From contig CAYQQR010000014.1 in assembly GCA_964420035.1 (NCBI GenBank), forward strand, positions 1 through 64,000: DNA of 64,000 nt, written 5' to 3'. Positions within the stretch are counted from its first letter, which is position 1. Every line of letters begins with the position of its first letter. The DNA is from CAYQQR01 sp964420035 (GTDB taxonomy: Bacteria; Bacteroidota; Bacteroidia; Bacteroidales; SM23-62). This document shows, one piece after another, positions 25,819-34,752 of this stretch. The position numbers and the translations under genes are program-made. The notes below the pieces were generated by a model that was not told where the DNA came from, ran no database searches, and saw only the letters and a list, made by a program, of their open reading frames with translations.

Positions 25819-26673
25819 TTAATAACCCCTGTAGGGCTTGTCCAGTCTGGAGAATCCCGATTCCACAGCATATCGGAGGCAGTCGGAAAACTCTGAATGG
25901 CTTATGGGTCGTGACAAAGCAGGTATTTTATCAGCCTGAAAGCAAGGCCGGTACTGATCCATGAGGTTCAGATAGGTATGGGTGGATATTTCCCGCGCGA
26001 TAAAATCGATAATGGACCGTGTGTCTGTTAATTTTCCGGGCATAACCAGGTGCCGGACCAGCAATCCCCTTCGGGCTATTCCTTTTTCAATTTCCAGGTC
26101 ACCGGCCTGTCTGTACATTTCTTTGAGGGCAGACCGGACTATCTCCGGGTAGTCGGGTGCGTTGAAGGCGGCCCGGGATAATTCCGGATCCAATGATTTT
26201 ATATCGGGCATGTATATATCGATATAGCCCTCCATCAGGGCCAGGCTCTCGGGTTTATCGTATCCGCTGCTGTTGTATACAACCGGTAGGTCCAATCCCT
26301 GCTGATGTGCCAGGTCCAGTGCTTCACAGATTTGGGGGATCACATGCGACGGGGTAACCAGGTTGATGTTATGGCAGCCCCTGTTTTGAAGATAAAGCAT
26401 GATTCCTGCCAGTTCTTCTGGTTTTACTTGCTTTCCTTCGCCCCGGTGACTGATCTCGTAGTTTTGGCAAAAACAGCACAACAGGTTGCAATGGGTGAAA
26501 AAGATGGTGCCGGAACCGGAATGACCCACCAGGGGTTGCTCTTCTCCGAAATGAGGGCCGTAGCTGGATACTTCGGCATAGCGGCCGGTATTACAGATGC
26601 CGGTTTCTCCCTGGAGCCTGTTTACTCCGCAATTGCGTGGGCAAAGGGTACAATCACCAAGCTTTTGTAGCAT
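25819..26673 (-). CDS. Radical SAM protein, PflA-like COG1313 group
   Basis: This 284-residue enzyme has an N-terminal Cys cluster (CTLCPRNCGVNR) and the radical SAM motif CxxxCxxC in THCNLLCCFCQN near residue 68, which binds the 4Fe-4S cluster that cleaves SAM. VYNSSGYDKPESL and YMPDIKSLDPELS are typical of the PflX/COG1313 group, whose substrates are unknown. The tandem repeat array lies directly upstream. An in-frame GTG at 26694 falls inside the first repeat copy, so ATG 26673 is preferred; the 5' end may have been trimmed by repeat insertion, since related proteins often begin slightly earlier. Confidence 0.88.
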   Translation of the reverse strand: MLQKLGDCTLCPRNCGVNRLQGETGICNTGRYAEVSSYGPHFGEEQPLVGHSGSGTIFFTHCNLLCCFCQNYEISHRGEGKQVKPEELAGIMLYLQNRGCHNINLVTPSHVIPQICEALDLAHQQGLDLPVVYNSSGYDKPESLALMEGYIDIYMPDIKSLDPELSRAAFNAPDYPEIVRSALKEMYRQAGDLEIEKGIARRGLLVRHLVMPGKLTDTRSIIDFIAREISTHTYLNLMDQYRPCFQADKIPALSRPISHSEFSDCLRYAVESGFSRLDKPYRGY

Positions 26674-26684
26674 ATCAGGGAGTT

Positions 26685-27043
26685 GTTGACCCACCAGGGC
26701 TTACCGATTGCTTTTTCTGTGTAATTTCTCGTTCCTCGANNNNNNNNNNNNNNNNNNNNNNNNNNNNNNNNNNNNNNNNNNNNNNNNNNNNNNNNNNNNN
26801 NNNNNNNNNNNNNNNNNNNNNNNNNNNNNNNNNNNNNNNTAAAAACGAATTGATGCCTTTGCTTCAAATAAATTCTAGTTGACCCACCAGGGCTTACCGA
26901 TTGCTTTTTCTGTGTAATTTCTCGTTCCTCGAAATTACCACGAAAAATGCATCGGCATAAACTTCTCGCCCTGGTTATTTATTGGTTTTGGAATGCTTTA
27001 AGGTGTAAAAACGAATTGATGCCTTTGCTTCAAATAAATTCTA
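26685..27043. repeat. Tandem array of a 166-base unit carrying a tRNA-Gln 3' end
   Basis: One complete unit spans 26878-27043. A second is seen in two pieces, its first 55 bases (26685-26739) and its last 38 bases (26840-26877), on either side of the N block. The pieces are identical to the complete unit. Each unit starts with GTTGACCCACCAGGGCT, identical to the 3' end (minus strand) of the intact tRNA-Gln at 27046-27117, then diverges. An 8-base inverted repeat (GTAATTTC and GAAATTAC) lies inside the unit. The array therefore runs off the 3' end of the tRNA gene toward the radical SAM gene. Confidence 0.85.
26740..26839. other. Assembly gap of 100 N within the tandem array
   Basis: A run of exactly 100 N, a usual scaffold placeholder. 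If only one unit were broken by it the gap would be 73 bases, so the true copy number of the 166-base unit is unknown. Confidence 0.95.
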
Positions 27044-27045
27044 GT

Positions 27046-27117
27046 TGACCCACCAGGGCTCGAACCTGGACTCTTCTGAACCAAAATCAGACGTGTTGCC
27101 AATTACACCATGGGTCA
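27046..27117 (-). tRNA. tRNA-Gln (anticodon TTG)
   Basis: The minus strand folds into a 72-base tRNA without encoded CCA. The acceptor arms are TGACCCA and TGGGTCA, the anticodon loop is read from CTGATTTTGGTTCAG (anticodon TTG, Gln), and the T-arm contains GGTTCGAGCC. Its last 15 bases plus the next 2 recur in every unit of the adjacent tandem array. Confidence 0.95.
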
Positions 27118-27135
27118 ATCCGTAAAAGGTGGACG

Positions 27136-27143
27136 CGAATTTA
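27136..27143 (-). promoter_or_regulatory. Candidate -7 box of tRNA-Gln
   Basis: TAAATTCG on the minus strand resembles TAnnTTTG and lies 18 bases upstream of the tRNA 5' end. No -33 box was clear. The neighbouring 27170-27280 region has drifting tandem words (GGATTTAGGGATTTAGGG, CTGAATCCTGAATCCTG) and no gene. Confidence 0.3.
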
Positions 27144-27279
27144 AGAAAAAGCAACCTAATAATAAAAAGGCTTAAGGATTTAGGGATTTAGGGTTTTAAG
27201 GTATTCAGCCCAATTCGAATTATCACAACCACACGCATACCACACCCTTATTCTGAATCCTGAATCCTGCATTCTGAAT

Positions 27280-28845
27280 TCATTTCAGTCCGTCTTCGGA
27301 CATGACCCAGGTATGTCCGGCCAATTCACTTTCCCACAAGTCTTCGGCGCTTTCAACCCCTTCCAGCAGGTACCTGGTTTGCTCGTCCAGGTATATATAT
27401 TTCCCTTCGGGAACGAACACCGTCACGTCAAGTTCCTGCCGGTGCACCGATAATCTGTCTTGAGTGAAATAGGGATCCAGCAAAAGCTTATTGCCTTCCA
27501 GGCTCCAGTTGTAGTCTATTCTTCTTGCAGCTTTTCCCGCGTCGGTGTAACTCCGACCCCAGGCCCGGTTTTCCAGTTGCAGTTTATATTTCTTCCACAG
27601 GCTTTCTTCAATATCCAGTTGGATCTTGGCGTAGATCTTCCCGTTCTCGATATCGGCAAAGAAAAATTGTTCATCCTGGTAGCTGAAGATCCAGGCAGAA
27701 AAATTCTCTTCTGCCACTTCAGGCTGATTGATCAGGACCACAAGGGTATCACCGGTGAATCCATCCAGGTCCCTGGCCGAACTGAAGCGTGCCGATTGCC
27801 TGTAATTCATTCCTTCATTGATGGCCACAAAAGAAATAAAGACGACGCTCAGGATCCAGAGAACCAGTGCAATGAGTCCAAGTACCCGGTCATTGGCCCT
27901 GAAGCGGAATGTGAGCCTGATGATGCCGTAGATCAGGGCAACCAGGGGTATGGCAAGGGCCAGGAGTAATGAAAACAGGAACAAACTTGCGGTTGCAGGG
28001 TCCAGGAAAAAGGAAAGGAAGTCCTGCAAAGATAAGTAGCCCGGACTGAGAAAACCTGTATCAAACATACCGGGTCCAAAGAAGAACACACCGGTAATGC
28101 CCATAAGTGCTGTAACCGCGCCGATGATCAACCCGAACCCGATTATGATCAGCAAAACTTTAATGCTGACCACGATGATCTTTCCCAGTACTTGAAAGAT
28201 CTCATCCAGCACATTCCGTGTTTTTTGGAATTCTTTCGATTCCCTGGCTTTGGCAAAGCTTTTCTTGACATTCTTGTATTCTTCCTTAATGGTTTTTTCA
28301 ATATTGGAGATGGTAACCCTTTCTCCGCGCATTTCCAGTTTTTGTGCTGCCGTTTCCGCTTTTGGGACAGTAATCCAAAGAATGATGTACAGTAAGCCGA
28401 ACAAGCCGGTAGCCAGGGTAAGAATGACGAATAGCACGCGGAAAACCACGGGATCAATATTCATGTAAGCGCCAAGTCCACCACAAACCCCCCCAAAAAT
28501 GGCATTGTCCGGGTCCCTGTATAATCGTTTTCGCTCGCGGGTCGTGTAATATACCCGCTTCTGGTCCTCCTCAAAATCATCTTCGTTGATCAGCTCTTCG
28601 GGCTCACCCATGATGCGGATGACCTCATTCACATCTTCCAGGGTGATAACCTCTTTCTTTTCACCGGTCATCTCCTGGAATATCTCGGCAATACGGGATT
28701 CTATGTCTTCCACTATCTCCTTTCCCCCTTCCCGGTCGCGAAAATGATTGATGATGGTTTCCAGGTAGGCATTTAACTTATCATATGCATCATCATCCAG
28801 GTTGAAGATGAAGCCGCTGAGGTTTATTTTTATTGTCTTTTTCAT
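27280..28845 (-). CDS. PspC-domain envelope stress membrane protein
   Basis: This 521-residue protein opens with a helical cytoplasmic region (about 1-95, EDIESRIAEIFQEM) followed by a PspC domain at about 103-163 (RDPDNAIFGGVCGGLGAYM). Further membrane helices follow between about 220 and 345, and a C-terminal beta-rich extracytoplasmic domain completes it. Larger PspC proteins like this are common in Bacteroidota beside a PadR gene. It starts 11 bases after the padR-like gene and is presumably in its operon, controlled by the twin operators upstream. The likely role is membrane stress response, by family. Confidence 0.9.
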   Translation of the reverse strand: MKKTIKINLSGFIFNLDDDAYDKLNAYLETIINHFRDREGGKEIVEDIESRIAEIFQEMTGEKKEVITLEDVNEVIRIMGEPEELINEDDFEEDQKRVYYTTRERKRLYRDPDNAIFGGVCGGLGAYMNIDPVVFRVLFVILTLATGLFGLLYIILWITVPKAETAAQKLEMRGERVTISNIEKTIKEEYKNVKKSFAKARESKEFQKTRNVLDEIFQVLGKIIVVSIKVLLIIIGFGLIIGAVTALMGITGVFFFGPGMFDTGFLSPGYLSLQDFLSFFLDPATASLFLFSLLLALAIPLVALIYGIIRLTFRFRANDRVLGLIALVLWILSVVFISFVAINEGMNYRQSARFSSARDLDGFTGDTLVVLINQPEVAEENFSAWIFSYQDEQFFFADIENGKIYAKIQLDIEESLWKKYKLQLENRAWGRSYTDAGKAARRIDYNWSLEGNKLLLDPYFTQDRLSVHRQELDVTVFVPEGKYIYLDEQTRYLLEGVESAEDLWESELAGHTWVMSEDGLK

Positions 28846-28856
28846 TTCAATAGGTT

Positions 28857-29186
28857 TTACTTATTCTTGATGATTGATTCCACCGCATGCACCAATTCGT
28901 CCCAGGATACATGCAATTCCCTGAGAAAATTTTCCCCGGCTTTAGTTAAAGAATAATATTTCCTGGGCGGTCCCTGGGTAGATTCCTCCCAGCGGTACTG
29001 CAGCAGTCCCGCGTTTTTTTGCCGGGTGAGCAACGGATATAAGGTGCCCTCAACCACGATGAGTTTTGCCTCTTTTAATTTATTGAGGATTTCCGTAGTA
29101 TAGGCATCCCCCTGAGCCAGTATGGACAGGATGCAATATTCCAGGATCCCTTTTCTCATCTGGGCTTTGGCATTTTCAATGTTCAT
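28857..29186 (-). CDS. PadR-family transcriptional regulator
   Basis: This 109-residue winged-helix repressor has the PadR pattern ILEYCILSILAQGDAYTTEILNKL, then VEGTLYPLLTRQKNAGLLQYRW and PPRKYYSLTKAGENFL, with a short C-terminal dimerisation helix. ATG 29186 (MNIENAKAQMRKG) is the family start; the longer in-frame extension would reach past the promoter. It most likely represses itself and the PspC gene through the twin palindromes listed next. Confidence 0.93.
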   Translation of the reverse strand: MNIENAKAQMRKGILEYCILSILAQGDAYTTEILNKLKEAKLIVVEGTLYPLLTRQKNAGLLQYRWEESTQGPPRKYYSLTKAGENFLRELHVSWDELVHAVESIIKNK

Positions 29187-29220
29187 TTCTGATCCCATCT
29201 GTCTTGGTTTAACATTTTTA

Positions 29221-29298
29221 ATAGTACTATAAAAAATATAGATGTTTTTAATGCAAAGATATAATATATTTTTAGAACTATGCAATACATAGTACTAT
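29221..29298 (-). promoter_or_regulatory. padR-pspC promoter flanked by two identical palindromic operators
   Basis: On the minus strand a -33 TTGC (29282-29285) and a perfect -7 TATCTTTG (29254-29261) stand 20 bases apart. The 10-base perfect palindrome ATAGTACTAT occurs twice: at 29289-29298 just upstream of the -33 box, and at 29221-29230 about 20 bases after the expected transcription start. Spacing between centres is 68 bases. This layout fits autoregulation by a dimeric PadR repressor. Operator identity is inference. Confidence 0.6.
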
Positions 29299-29397
29299 AA
29301 ATTTCAAATCAAGTTTGGTATTGCTCGCATATAATGCTGAATGTCAGAATTATACACCTTTGGCTTTTTTACTTATTTTTACAGAAAAGGTTTTATC

Positions 29398-30195
29398 GTG
29401 AAAGCGGAAGGCAATTTGCTGAAGATGCGGAGTGCATTGGATGACCCGGTGTCCTATCATTTGCCTGTAGGGTCGGCAGAGATCCATTTGAATGCCTTGC
29501 TGGGCAAACCGATCCGGGTGGAATACCAGCACCGGATCAACTGTATTCGTTGCGGACGGGAAACCAGCAAGTCTTTTGTCCAGGGTTATTGTTATCCCTG
29601 TTTTATCTCGGCCCCGGAAACCGATGCGTGTATCCTTCACCCGGAGCGTTGCAGGGCGCATGAAGGCATATCCAGGGATATGGAATGGTCGAAGCATCAT
29701 TGCCTGATCGACCATTATGTTTACCTGGCTTTGTCCGGCGGACTCAAGGTGGGTGTAACCCGTCATAGCCAGGTGCCAACACGCTGGATCGACCAGGGGG
29801 CCCGGAAGGCAATCAGGATTGCACGGACCGCCAACCGTTATACGGCAGGATTAATTGAAGTTTTTCTGAAAAACCATATGAATGATAAGACCAACTGGAG
29901 GCATATGCTGACCAATCAATTGGCAACCGGTATCGATCTTCAAAAAGAAAGAAATAAGGTCCGGGCCCGGCTTCCGGAGGAATATGCAGACCTGTGGGTG
30001 GATGAGGATGAGATTCTTGAGATACATTATCCCGTACTGGAATATTCCTTGAAAGTTAAGTCTTTAAATTTCGACAAGGATAATGTTGTTGCAGGGCAAC
30101 TGCAGGGCATAAAGGGTCAGTACCTTATCCTGGACGGTGGCAGGGTCATCAATATCAGGAAGTTTGGGGGCTACCGGGTGATCTTCGAAACTTAA
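29398..30195 (+). CDS. DUF2797 family protein
   Basis: This 265-residue protein matches DUF2797: KAEGNLLKMR near the start, a Cys-rich zinc-type region (CIRCGRETSKSF, GYCYPCF, ACILHPERCRAH) and the family motif LKVGVTRHSQVPTRWIDQGA. The Cys pattern suggests zinc binding, with the function unknown. I prefer GTG 29398 over ATG 29341, because family members begin close to KAxGNL. It is divergent from padR-pspC and precedes the M16 protease gene. Confidence 0.88.
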   Translation: MKAEGNLLKMRSALDDPVSYHLPVGSAEIHLNALLGKPIRVEYQHRINCIRCGRETSKSFVQGYCYPCFISAPETDACILHPERCRAHEGISRDMEWSKHHCLIDHYVYLALSGGLKVGVTRHSQVPTRWIDQGARKAIRIARTANRYTAGLIEVFLKNHMNDKTNWRHMLTNQLATGIDLQKERNKVRARLPEEYADLWVDEDEILEIHYPVLEYSLKVKSLNFDKDNVVAGQLQGIKGQYLILDGGRVINIRKFGGYRVIFET

Positions 30196-30220
30196 AATAC
30201 AGTGGCTTGTATTATGTTCT

Positions 30221-30228
30221 TATCTTTG
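30221..30228 (+). promoter_or_regulatory. Candidate -7 box of the M16 protease gene
   Basis: TATCTTTG is a perfect TAnnTTTG match, 30 bases before the ATG at 30258. I see no TTG at the expected -33 distance. Confidence 0.4.
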
Positions 30229-30257
30229 TTGGACCTAATCAAGGTGTTCTCTCCATC

Positions 30258-33062
30258 ATGAAAAAATTTTGTCTGTGCTTATTCCTGGCAGCCTTATTGT
30301 TCCCTTATTTACTGAAAGCCCAGGGTCCCGTACTTTCTGAATCCATTCCTTTGGATCAGGAGGTCAGCTATGGACAATTAGAAAATGGGCTGACTTATTA
30401 TATCCGGGAAAATACCAAGCCCGAGAACAGGGCGCAATTGTGGCTGGTGGTTAATGCCGGTTCAATTCTGGAAAATGAAAATCAAAGAGGGCTGGCGCAT
30501 TTCCTTGAACATATGGCTTTTAACGGAACCGAGAATTTTGAAAAGCAGGAACTTATCAATTACCTGGAGTCCATTGGCATGAAATTCGGTCCGGAGATCA
30601 ATGCCTACACCAGTTTTGATGAGACGGTATATATGCTCCAGGTACCTACCGACAGTTTTCCGGTTATGAATACAGCTTTTCAAATACTGGAAGACTGGGC
30701 CCATGCCCTGAGCCTCGACCCTGAGGAGGTTGATAAGGAACGGGGGGTGGTGATCGAGGAATGGCGTTTGGGAAGAGGGGCCAACATGCGCATGCTGGAT
30801 GAGCAATTACCTGTACTTTTCAAGGATTCAAGGTATGCCGAGCGTTTGCCTATTGGGAAAAAGGAAATTCTTGAGAATTTTGATCGCGATGTTCTGAAAT
30901 CTTTTTATGAGGATTGGTACCGACCGGATCTGATGGCCGTCATTGCCGTGGGGGATTTTGATGAGCAATACATCGAAGCCAAGATCAAGGAACAATTTGG
31001 AAAACTTAAAAATCCTGAAGATCCGAGAAAGCGTATCGAGTACCCGGTACCCGGTCATGAGGAAACTCTTTTTGCCCTGGCAACCGACCCTGAAGCGACC
31101 AATACCATTATATCAATTTATTTCAAATCAGAAACCGACGAAACAAACAGTGTGGAAGATTACCGCAGGCTCTTAATGGAACGTTTGTTCACCCGCATGA
31201 TCAATAGCCGCTTATATGAACTGCTTATACAACCCGATCCGCCCTTCCTGTTTGGCTTTATGACTTCCGGTAACTTTGTGCGTACCGTAAAAACCTATTC
31301 CATCAATGCCGGTGTTAAAGGAGACAAAATTCTATCCGGACTGGAAGCGGTTATGAAAGAAGTGATACGGGTCAGACAACATGGATTTACGGAAACAGAG
31401 CTGGCCAGGATAAAAACAGAGATGCTCCGGGATTTGCAAAATGCTTATGAAGAACGTGATAAAACCAGGTCGGCCAACTTCGCCAGGGAATACCGGGATC
31501 ATTTCCTTGAGCAGGAACCGGCACCGGGTATAGCCTATGAATTTGAAACGGTCCGGCAGTTGCTCCCCGGGATCCGGCTCGAAGAGGTGAATGTCCTGGT
31601 GGATCGCTGGCTGACAGAAAACAACCGGGTTGTCGTGCTCAGTGCCCCGGAAAAGGAGGACCTGGAAATCCCCGGCGAGGAAGAAATGCTGGCTGTACTT
31701 CATGAGGTTCAACAAAAGGATATTGAACCCTATACCGACGAGCTTACGGACGAACCCCTGGTGGCATCCATTCCCGAACCTGCCGGGATCACTGCTGAGA
31801 ATTATGATCCTGAACTGGATCTAACCATCCTGGAGCTTTCCAACGGGGTTAAAGTGTGGTTGAAGCCCACTGATTTCAAGAATGATGAGGTTGTTTTCAC
31901 CGCATTCAGTCCGGGAGGTACTTCGTTAATGCCCGATACAGGGTTTGTCTCTGCCCGCGTTGCCGCCGATATTGTTTATCAGGCCGGTGCCGGTGCCTTC
32001 GATCAGAATGCCCTGAATAAAAAGCTTACCGGTAAGGTCGTGACGGTTTTCCCATACATAAGCAACCTTACCGAGGGTTTTACGGGAAATGCATCCATTC
32101 AGGATATGGAAACCATGTTCCAGTTAATTTATCTGTATATGACTGCTCCCAGGAAGGATCCGGCAGCCTTTTCCAGTTATCAAAACAGACTGAAAGGATT
32201 TATTGAAAACAGAAATGCCAACCCCGAACAAGCTTTTTACGATACGCTTATGGTCACACTGGCCCGCTACCATGCCAGGAGAAAACCATGGGATACCGCT
32301 GTACTGGATGAAATGCACCTGTCGACAGCCTATTCTTTCTATACCGATCGATTCGCTGATGCCGGTGATTTTACTTTCATTTTTGTAGGCAGCTTTAACA
32401 TGGAAGAAATAAAGTCGCTTGTTAAGACCTACCTGGGTAGATTGCCATCCATTCACCGCCAGGAAAGCTGGAAGGACCATAACATCAGGCCCCCGGAAGG
32501 GGTGGTTGAAAAACAGGTATATAAAGGCATTGAACAAAAGAGCCAGGTTCGGATGGTTTTTCATGGCGACCTGACCTACGGCCGGCACCAACGTTATGCC
32601 CTAAATTCGCTGGCTAGTGTCTTGAGGATAAGGCTCCGGGAAGTGATCCGGGAAGACCAGGGCGGGACCTACGGGGTGGGGGTCAGTGCCTCGGCCAGCA
32701 AATACCCCAGGGAGACCTGCCGCCTGAATATTTCTTTCGGCTGTGATCCGGAACGGGTGGAAGAACTAAGCGGAATGGTTTTCAGCGTTCTGGATACTAT
32801 CCGGAAGTTCGGGGCGGAAGAAAAATACATCAAAAAAGTCACAGAAGCGCAGAAACGCAGTTATGAGACCCAATTGAAGGAAAACGCCTTCTGGTTGAAC
32901 TCACTGGAGCAGTATGCTTTCACCTCGAGGGATCCCAAATTGATATTGCAGTATCTTGAACTTGTCGATAGCCTGGATAAAAAATTGATCCAGCAAGCCG
33001 CCCAAAACTATATCGATTTCAACAACTATGTCAAAGTAGTCCTGTATCCGGTAAAGGAATAA
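30258..33062 (+). CDS. M16-family zinc metalloprotease (insulinase/PqqL type)
   Basis: This 934-residue exported protease has a signal peptide (about 1-22, ending LLKAQ) and two M16 halves. The inverted zinc motif is exact as HFLEH at residues 81-85, with the downstream Glu expected in EEVDKERGVVIEEW. The C-terminal half repeats the fold without zinc ligands, as usual. ATG 30258 is preferred over an upstream in-frame codon that would displace the signal peptide. By family it degrades peptides in the periplasm. Confidence 0.94.
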   Translation: MKKFCLCLFLAALLFPYLLKAQGPVLSESIPLDQEVSYGQLENGLTYYIRENTKPENRAQLWLVVNAGSILENENQRGLAHFLEHMAFNGTENFEKQELINYLESIGMKFGPEINAYTSFDETVYMLQVPTDSFPVMNTAFQILEDWAHALSLDPEEVDKERGVVIEEWRLGRGANMRMLDEQLPVLFKDSRYAERLPIGKKEILENFDRDVLKSFYEDWYRPDLMAVIAVGDFDEQYIEAKIKEQFGKLKNPEDPRKRIEYPVPGHEETLFALATDPEATNTIISIYFKSETDETNSVEDYRRLLMERLFTRMINSRLYELLIQPDPPFLFGFMTSGNFVRTVKTYSINAGVKGDKILSGLEAVMKEVIRVRQHGFTETELARIKTEMLRDLQNAYEERDKTRSANFAREYRDHFLEQEPAPGIAYEFETVRQLLPGIRLEEVNVLVDRWLTENNRVVVLSAPEKEDLEIPGEEEMLAVLHEVQQKDIEPYTDELTDEPLVASIPEPAGITAENYDPELDLTILELSNGVKVWLKPTDFKNDEVVFTAFSPGGTSLMPDTGFVSARVAADIVYQAGAGAFDQNALNKKLTGKVVTVFPYISNLTEGFTGNASIQDMETMFQLIYLYMTAPRKDPAAFSSYQNRLKGFIENRNANPEQAFYDTLMVTLARYHARRKPWDTAVLDEMHLSTAYSFYTDRFADAGDFTFIFVGSFNMEEIKSLVKTYLGRLPSIHRQESWKDHNIRPPEGVVEKQVYKGIEQKSQVRMVFHGDLTYGRHQRYALNSLASVLRIRLREVIREDQGGTYGVGVSASASKYPRETCRLNISFGCDPERVEELSGMVFSVLDTIRKFGAEEKYIKKVTEAQKRSYETQLKENAFWLNSLEQYAFTSRDPKLILQYLELVDSLDKKLIQQAAQNYIDFNNYVKVVLYPVKE

Positions 33063-33231
33063 GGTACGCGTTTCGGGTTAGGTGTTACAAACAGTATCTC
33101 GCGATACATAACATTTTTCCAATAATTCGAAATCCGCAATATTCATTTATATTCATTTTAAATTTCAACTGCCCGGACATGGTTTACGTATGATAGCATT
33201 AACTTAGCAATCAAGCCTCAAGTCTTTCGTC

Positions 33232-34752
33232 GTGAAAAAAACCGGTTCTGTTGTACATGTATTGTTGAGGATTGTTGTAGGCTGGCATTTGTTTTATGAA
33301 GGTCTGGTGAAACTTTTCCAGGCTGAATGGAGTGCCGGGAGTTACCTGGAAGGATCCTATGGATTTCTTTCGGATTTCTTCCACACCCTGGCCCGGGACC
33401 CCGTGTTGATATCCATTGTGGATTTTCTGAATATCTGGGGACTGATATTGATCGGTACGGCCCTAATGCTTGGAATGTTGATCCGTGTCGCGTCCCTGGC
33501 AGGAATACTGCTCTTGCTGACCTACTATTTTGCCTATCCGCCCTTTGGCACGTACAGTCAGCTGATCACCCTGCAAGGTCATTTCTGGATCGTCAACTGG
33601 CAATTGATCGAAGCGCTTTTACTTTTGCTTGTTTTCATCACCCGGCCTTCCGATTTCAGCATTCAGAATATACTGGTCGCATTCAGGAAGAAAAAAAAAG
33701 AGCAACAGCCGGTATCGGAGGAAATTGATAACATGAGCAGGAGAAGAGCATTGCTGAAGGGACTGGTTACCCTGCCTTTTTTTGGCGCAGTTGCCTATAC
33801 TGCTTCGGCCCGGAATAAAGCAGGAAGCGTAGATGCCCTGGCCGGAGCCACGATTAAGGCGACAAGCTTCGATCTGGAGGATCTCGAGGGGATTTTACCG
33901 AATGGAAAAATCGGGGATCTGGAGATCAGCCGCCTGATACTGGGATGCAACCTGATCGGGGGCTGGGCCCATGCACGCGATTTACTTTACGTGGGGAACC
34001 TTTTCCGTCAATACAATACCGAGGCAAAGATATTCGAAACCCTGCAACTGTGTGAAAAAGCAGGGATCAATACCTGCAATATGGTGACCAACTACTTTCC
34101 GGTTTTCAATAAGTATCGGAAATATACCGGTAGTGAAATGCAGACCATTTGCCAGGTCTACATAAAGCCTGAAGAAAAAGATCCGTTTTTGCAATTAAAG
34201 GAAGCACGGGATTTCGGGACCACCAGCATGTACATCCAGGGTGCCTGCAGCGACAGACTGGTTCAGGACAACAGGATGGATCTCCTGTGGGAAGGGGTGG
34301 AATTTATTCGCGGCCAGGGAATGTTGGGGGGTGTGGGAGCGCATTCCGTACAAGTACCTCTTCGATTGCACCGGGCCGGACTGAAGCCGGATTATTGTTT
34401 TAAGACCATGCACCATGACAAGTATTGGTCGGCCCATCCCAGGGAATACCGGGAGGAATTTTCCGTAGACCGGGAAAGGTACCTGGATCACAACAAATTC
34501 CACGATAACCTCTTCGATGTATTTCCCGAACAGACCGTTGAGGCCTTCAGGGAGATCGATGTACCGCTTTTTGGATTTAAGGTGCTGGCTGCAGGCGCCA
34601 TTCCCCCAGCGGAAGGATTTCGTTATGCTTTTGAAAAAGGCTCCGACTTTATTTGCGTTGGGATGTTCGACTTCCAGGTGGTGGAGAATGTGAATACTGC
34701 TATTGAGATCCTTAACGGTCCGCTTCCAAGGGAAAGGCCCTGGTATGCCTGA
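33232..34752 (+). CDS. DoxX-type membrane domain fused to a Tat-like aldo/keto-type TIM barrel
   Basis: This 506-residue protein starts with GTG. Residues 1-150 form four membrane helices of the DoxX/quinol-oxidase-subunit type (LLRIVVGWHLFYEGLVKLF, PPFGTYS). A second, Tat-like leader begins near residue 168 (MSRRRALLKGLVTLPFFGAV), followed by a soluble TIM-barrel domain to the end (RLILGCNLIGGWAHARDLLYV, GFKVLAAGAIPPAEGF), as in Tat-exported aldo/keto-like proteins. The soluble half would face the periplasm. An in-frame ATG at 33733 could also start the second half alone. The gene overlaps the MFS gene by 8 bases. Confidence 0.85.
   Translation: MKKTGSVVHVLLRIVVGWHLFYEGLVKLFQAEWSAGSYLEGSYGFLSDFFHTLARDPVLISIVDFLNIWGLILIGTALMLGMLIRVASLAGILLLLTYYFAYPPFGTYSQLITLQGHFWIVNWQLIEALLLLLVFITRPSDFSIQNILVAFRKKKKEQQPVSEEIDNMSRRRALLKGLVTLPFFGAVAYTASARNKAGSVDALAGATIKATSFDLEDLEGILPNGKIGDLEISRLILGCNLIGGWAHARDLLYVGNLFRQYNTEAKIFETLQLCEKAGINTCNMVTNYFPVFNKYRKYTGSEMQTICQVYIKPEEKDPFLQLKEARDFGTTSMYIQGACSDRLVQDNRMDLLWEGVEFIRGQGMLGGVGAHSVQVPLRLHRAGLKPDYCFKTMHHDKYWSAHPREYREEFSVDRERYLDHNKFHDNLFDVFPEQTVEAFREIDVPLFGFKVLAAGAIPPAEGFRYAFEKGSDFICVGMFDFQVVENVNTAIEILNGPLPRERPWYA

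Noticed and set aside
26622..26882. Open frames spanning the N block
   Set aside because: They exist only because N are read as unknown codons; the flanks are repeat sequence.
26878..26894. A second tRNA-Gln in the repeat array
   Set aside because: Only 15 bases of the tRNA 3' end are present, and the rest of the unit does not fold as a tRNA.
26685..27043. A CRISPR array
   Set aside because: The whole 166-base unit is repeated without variable spacers, the repeats are not 25-40 bases, and no cas gene is nearby.
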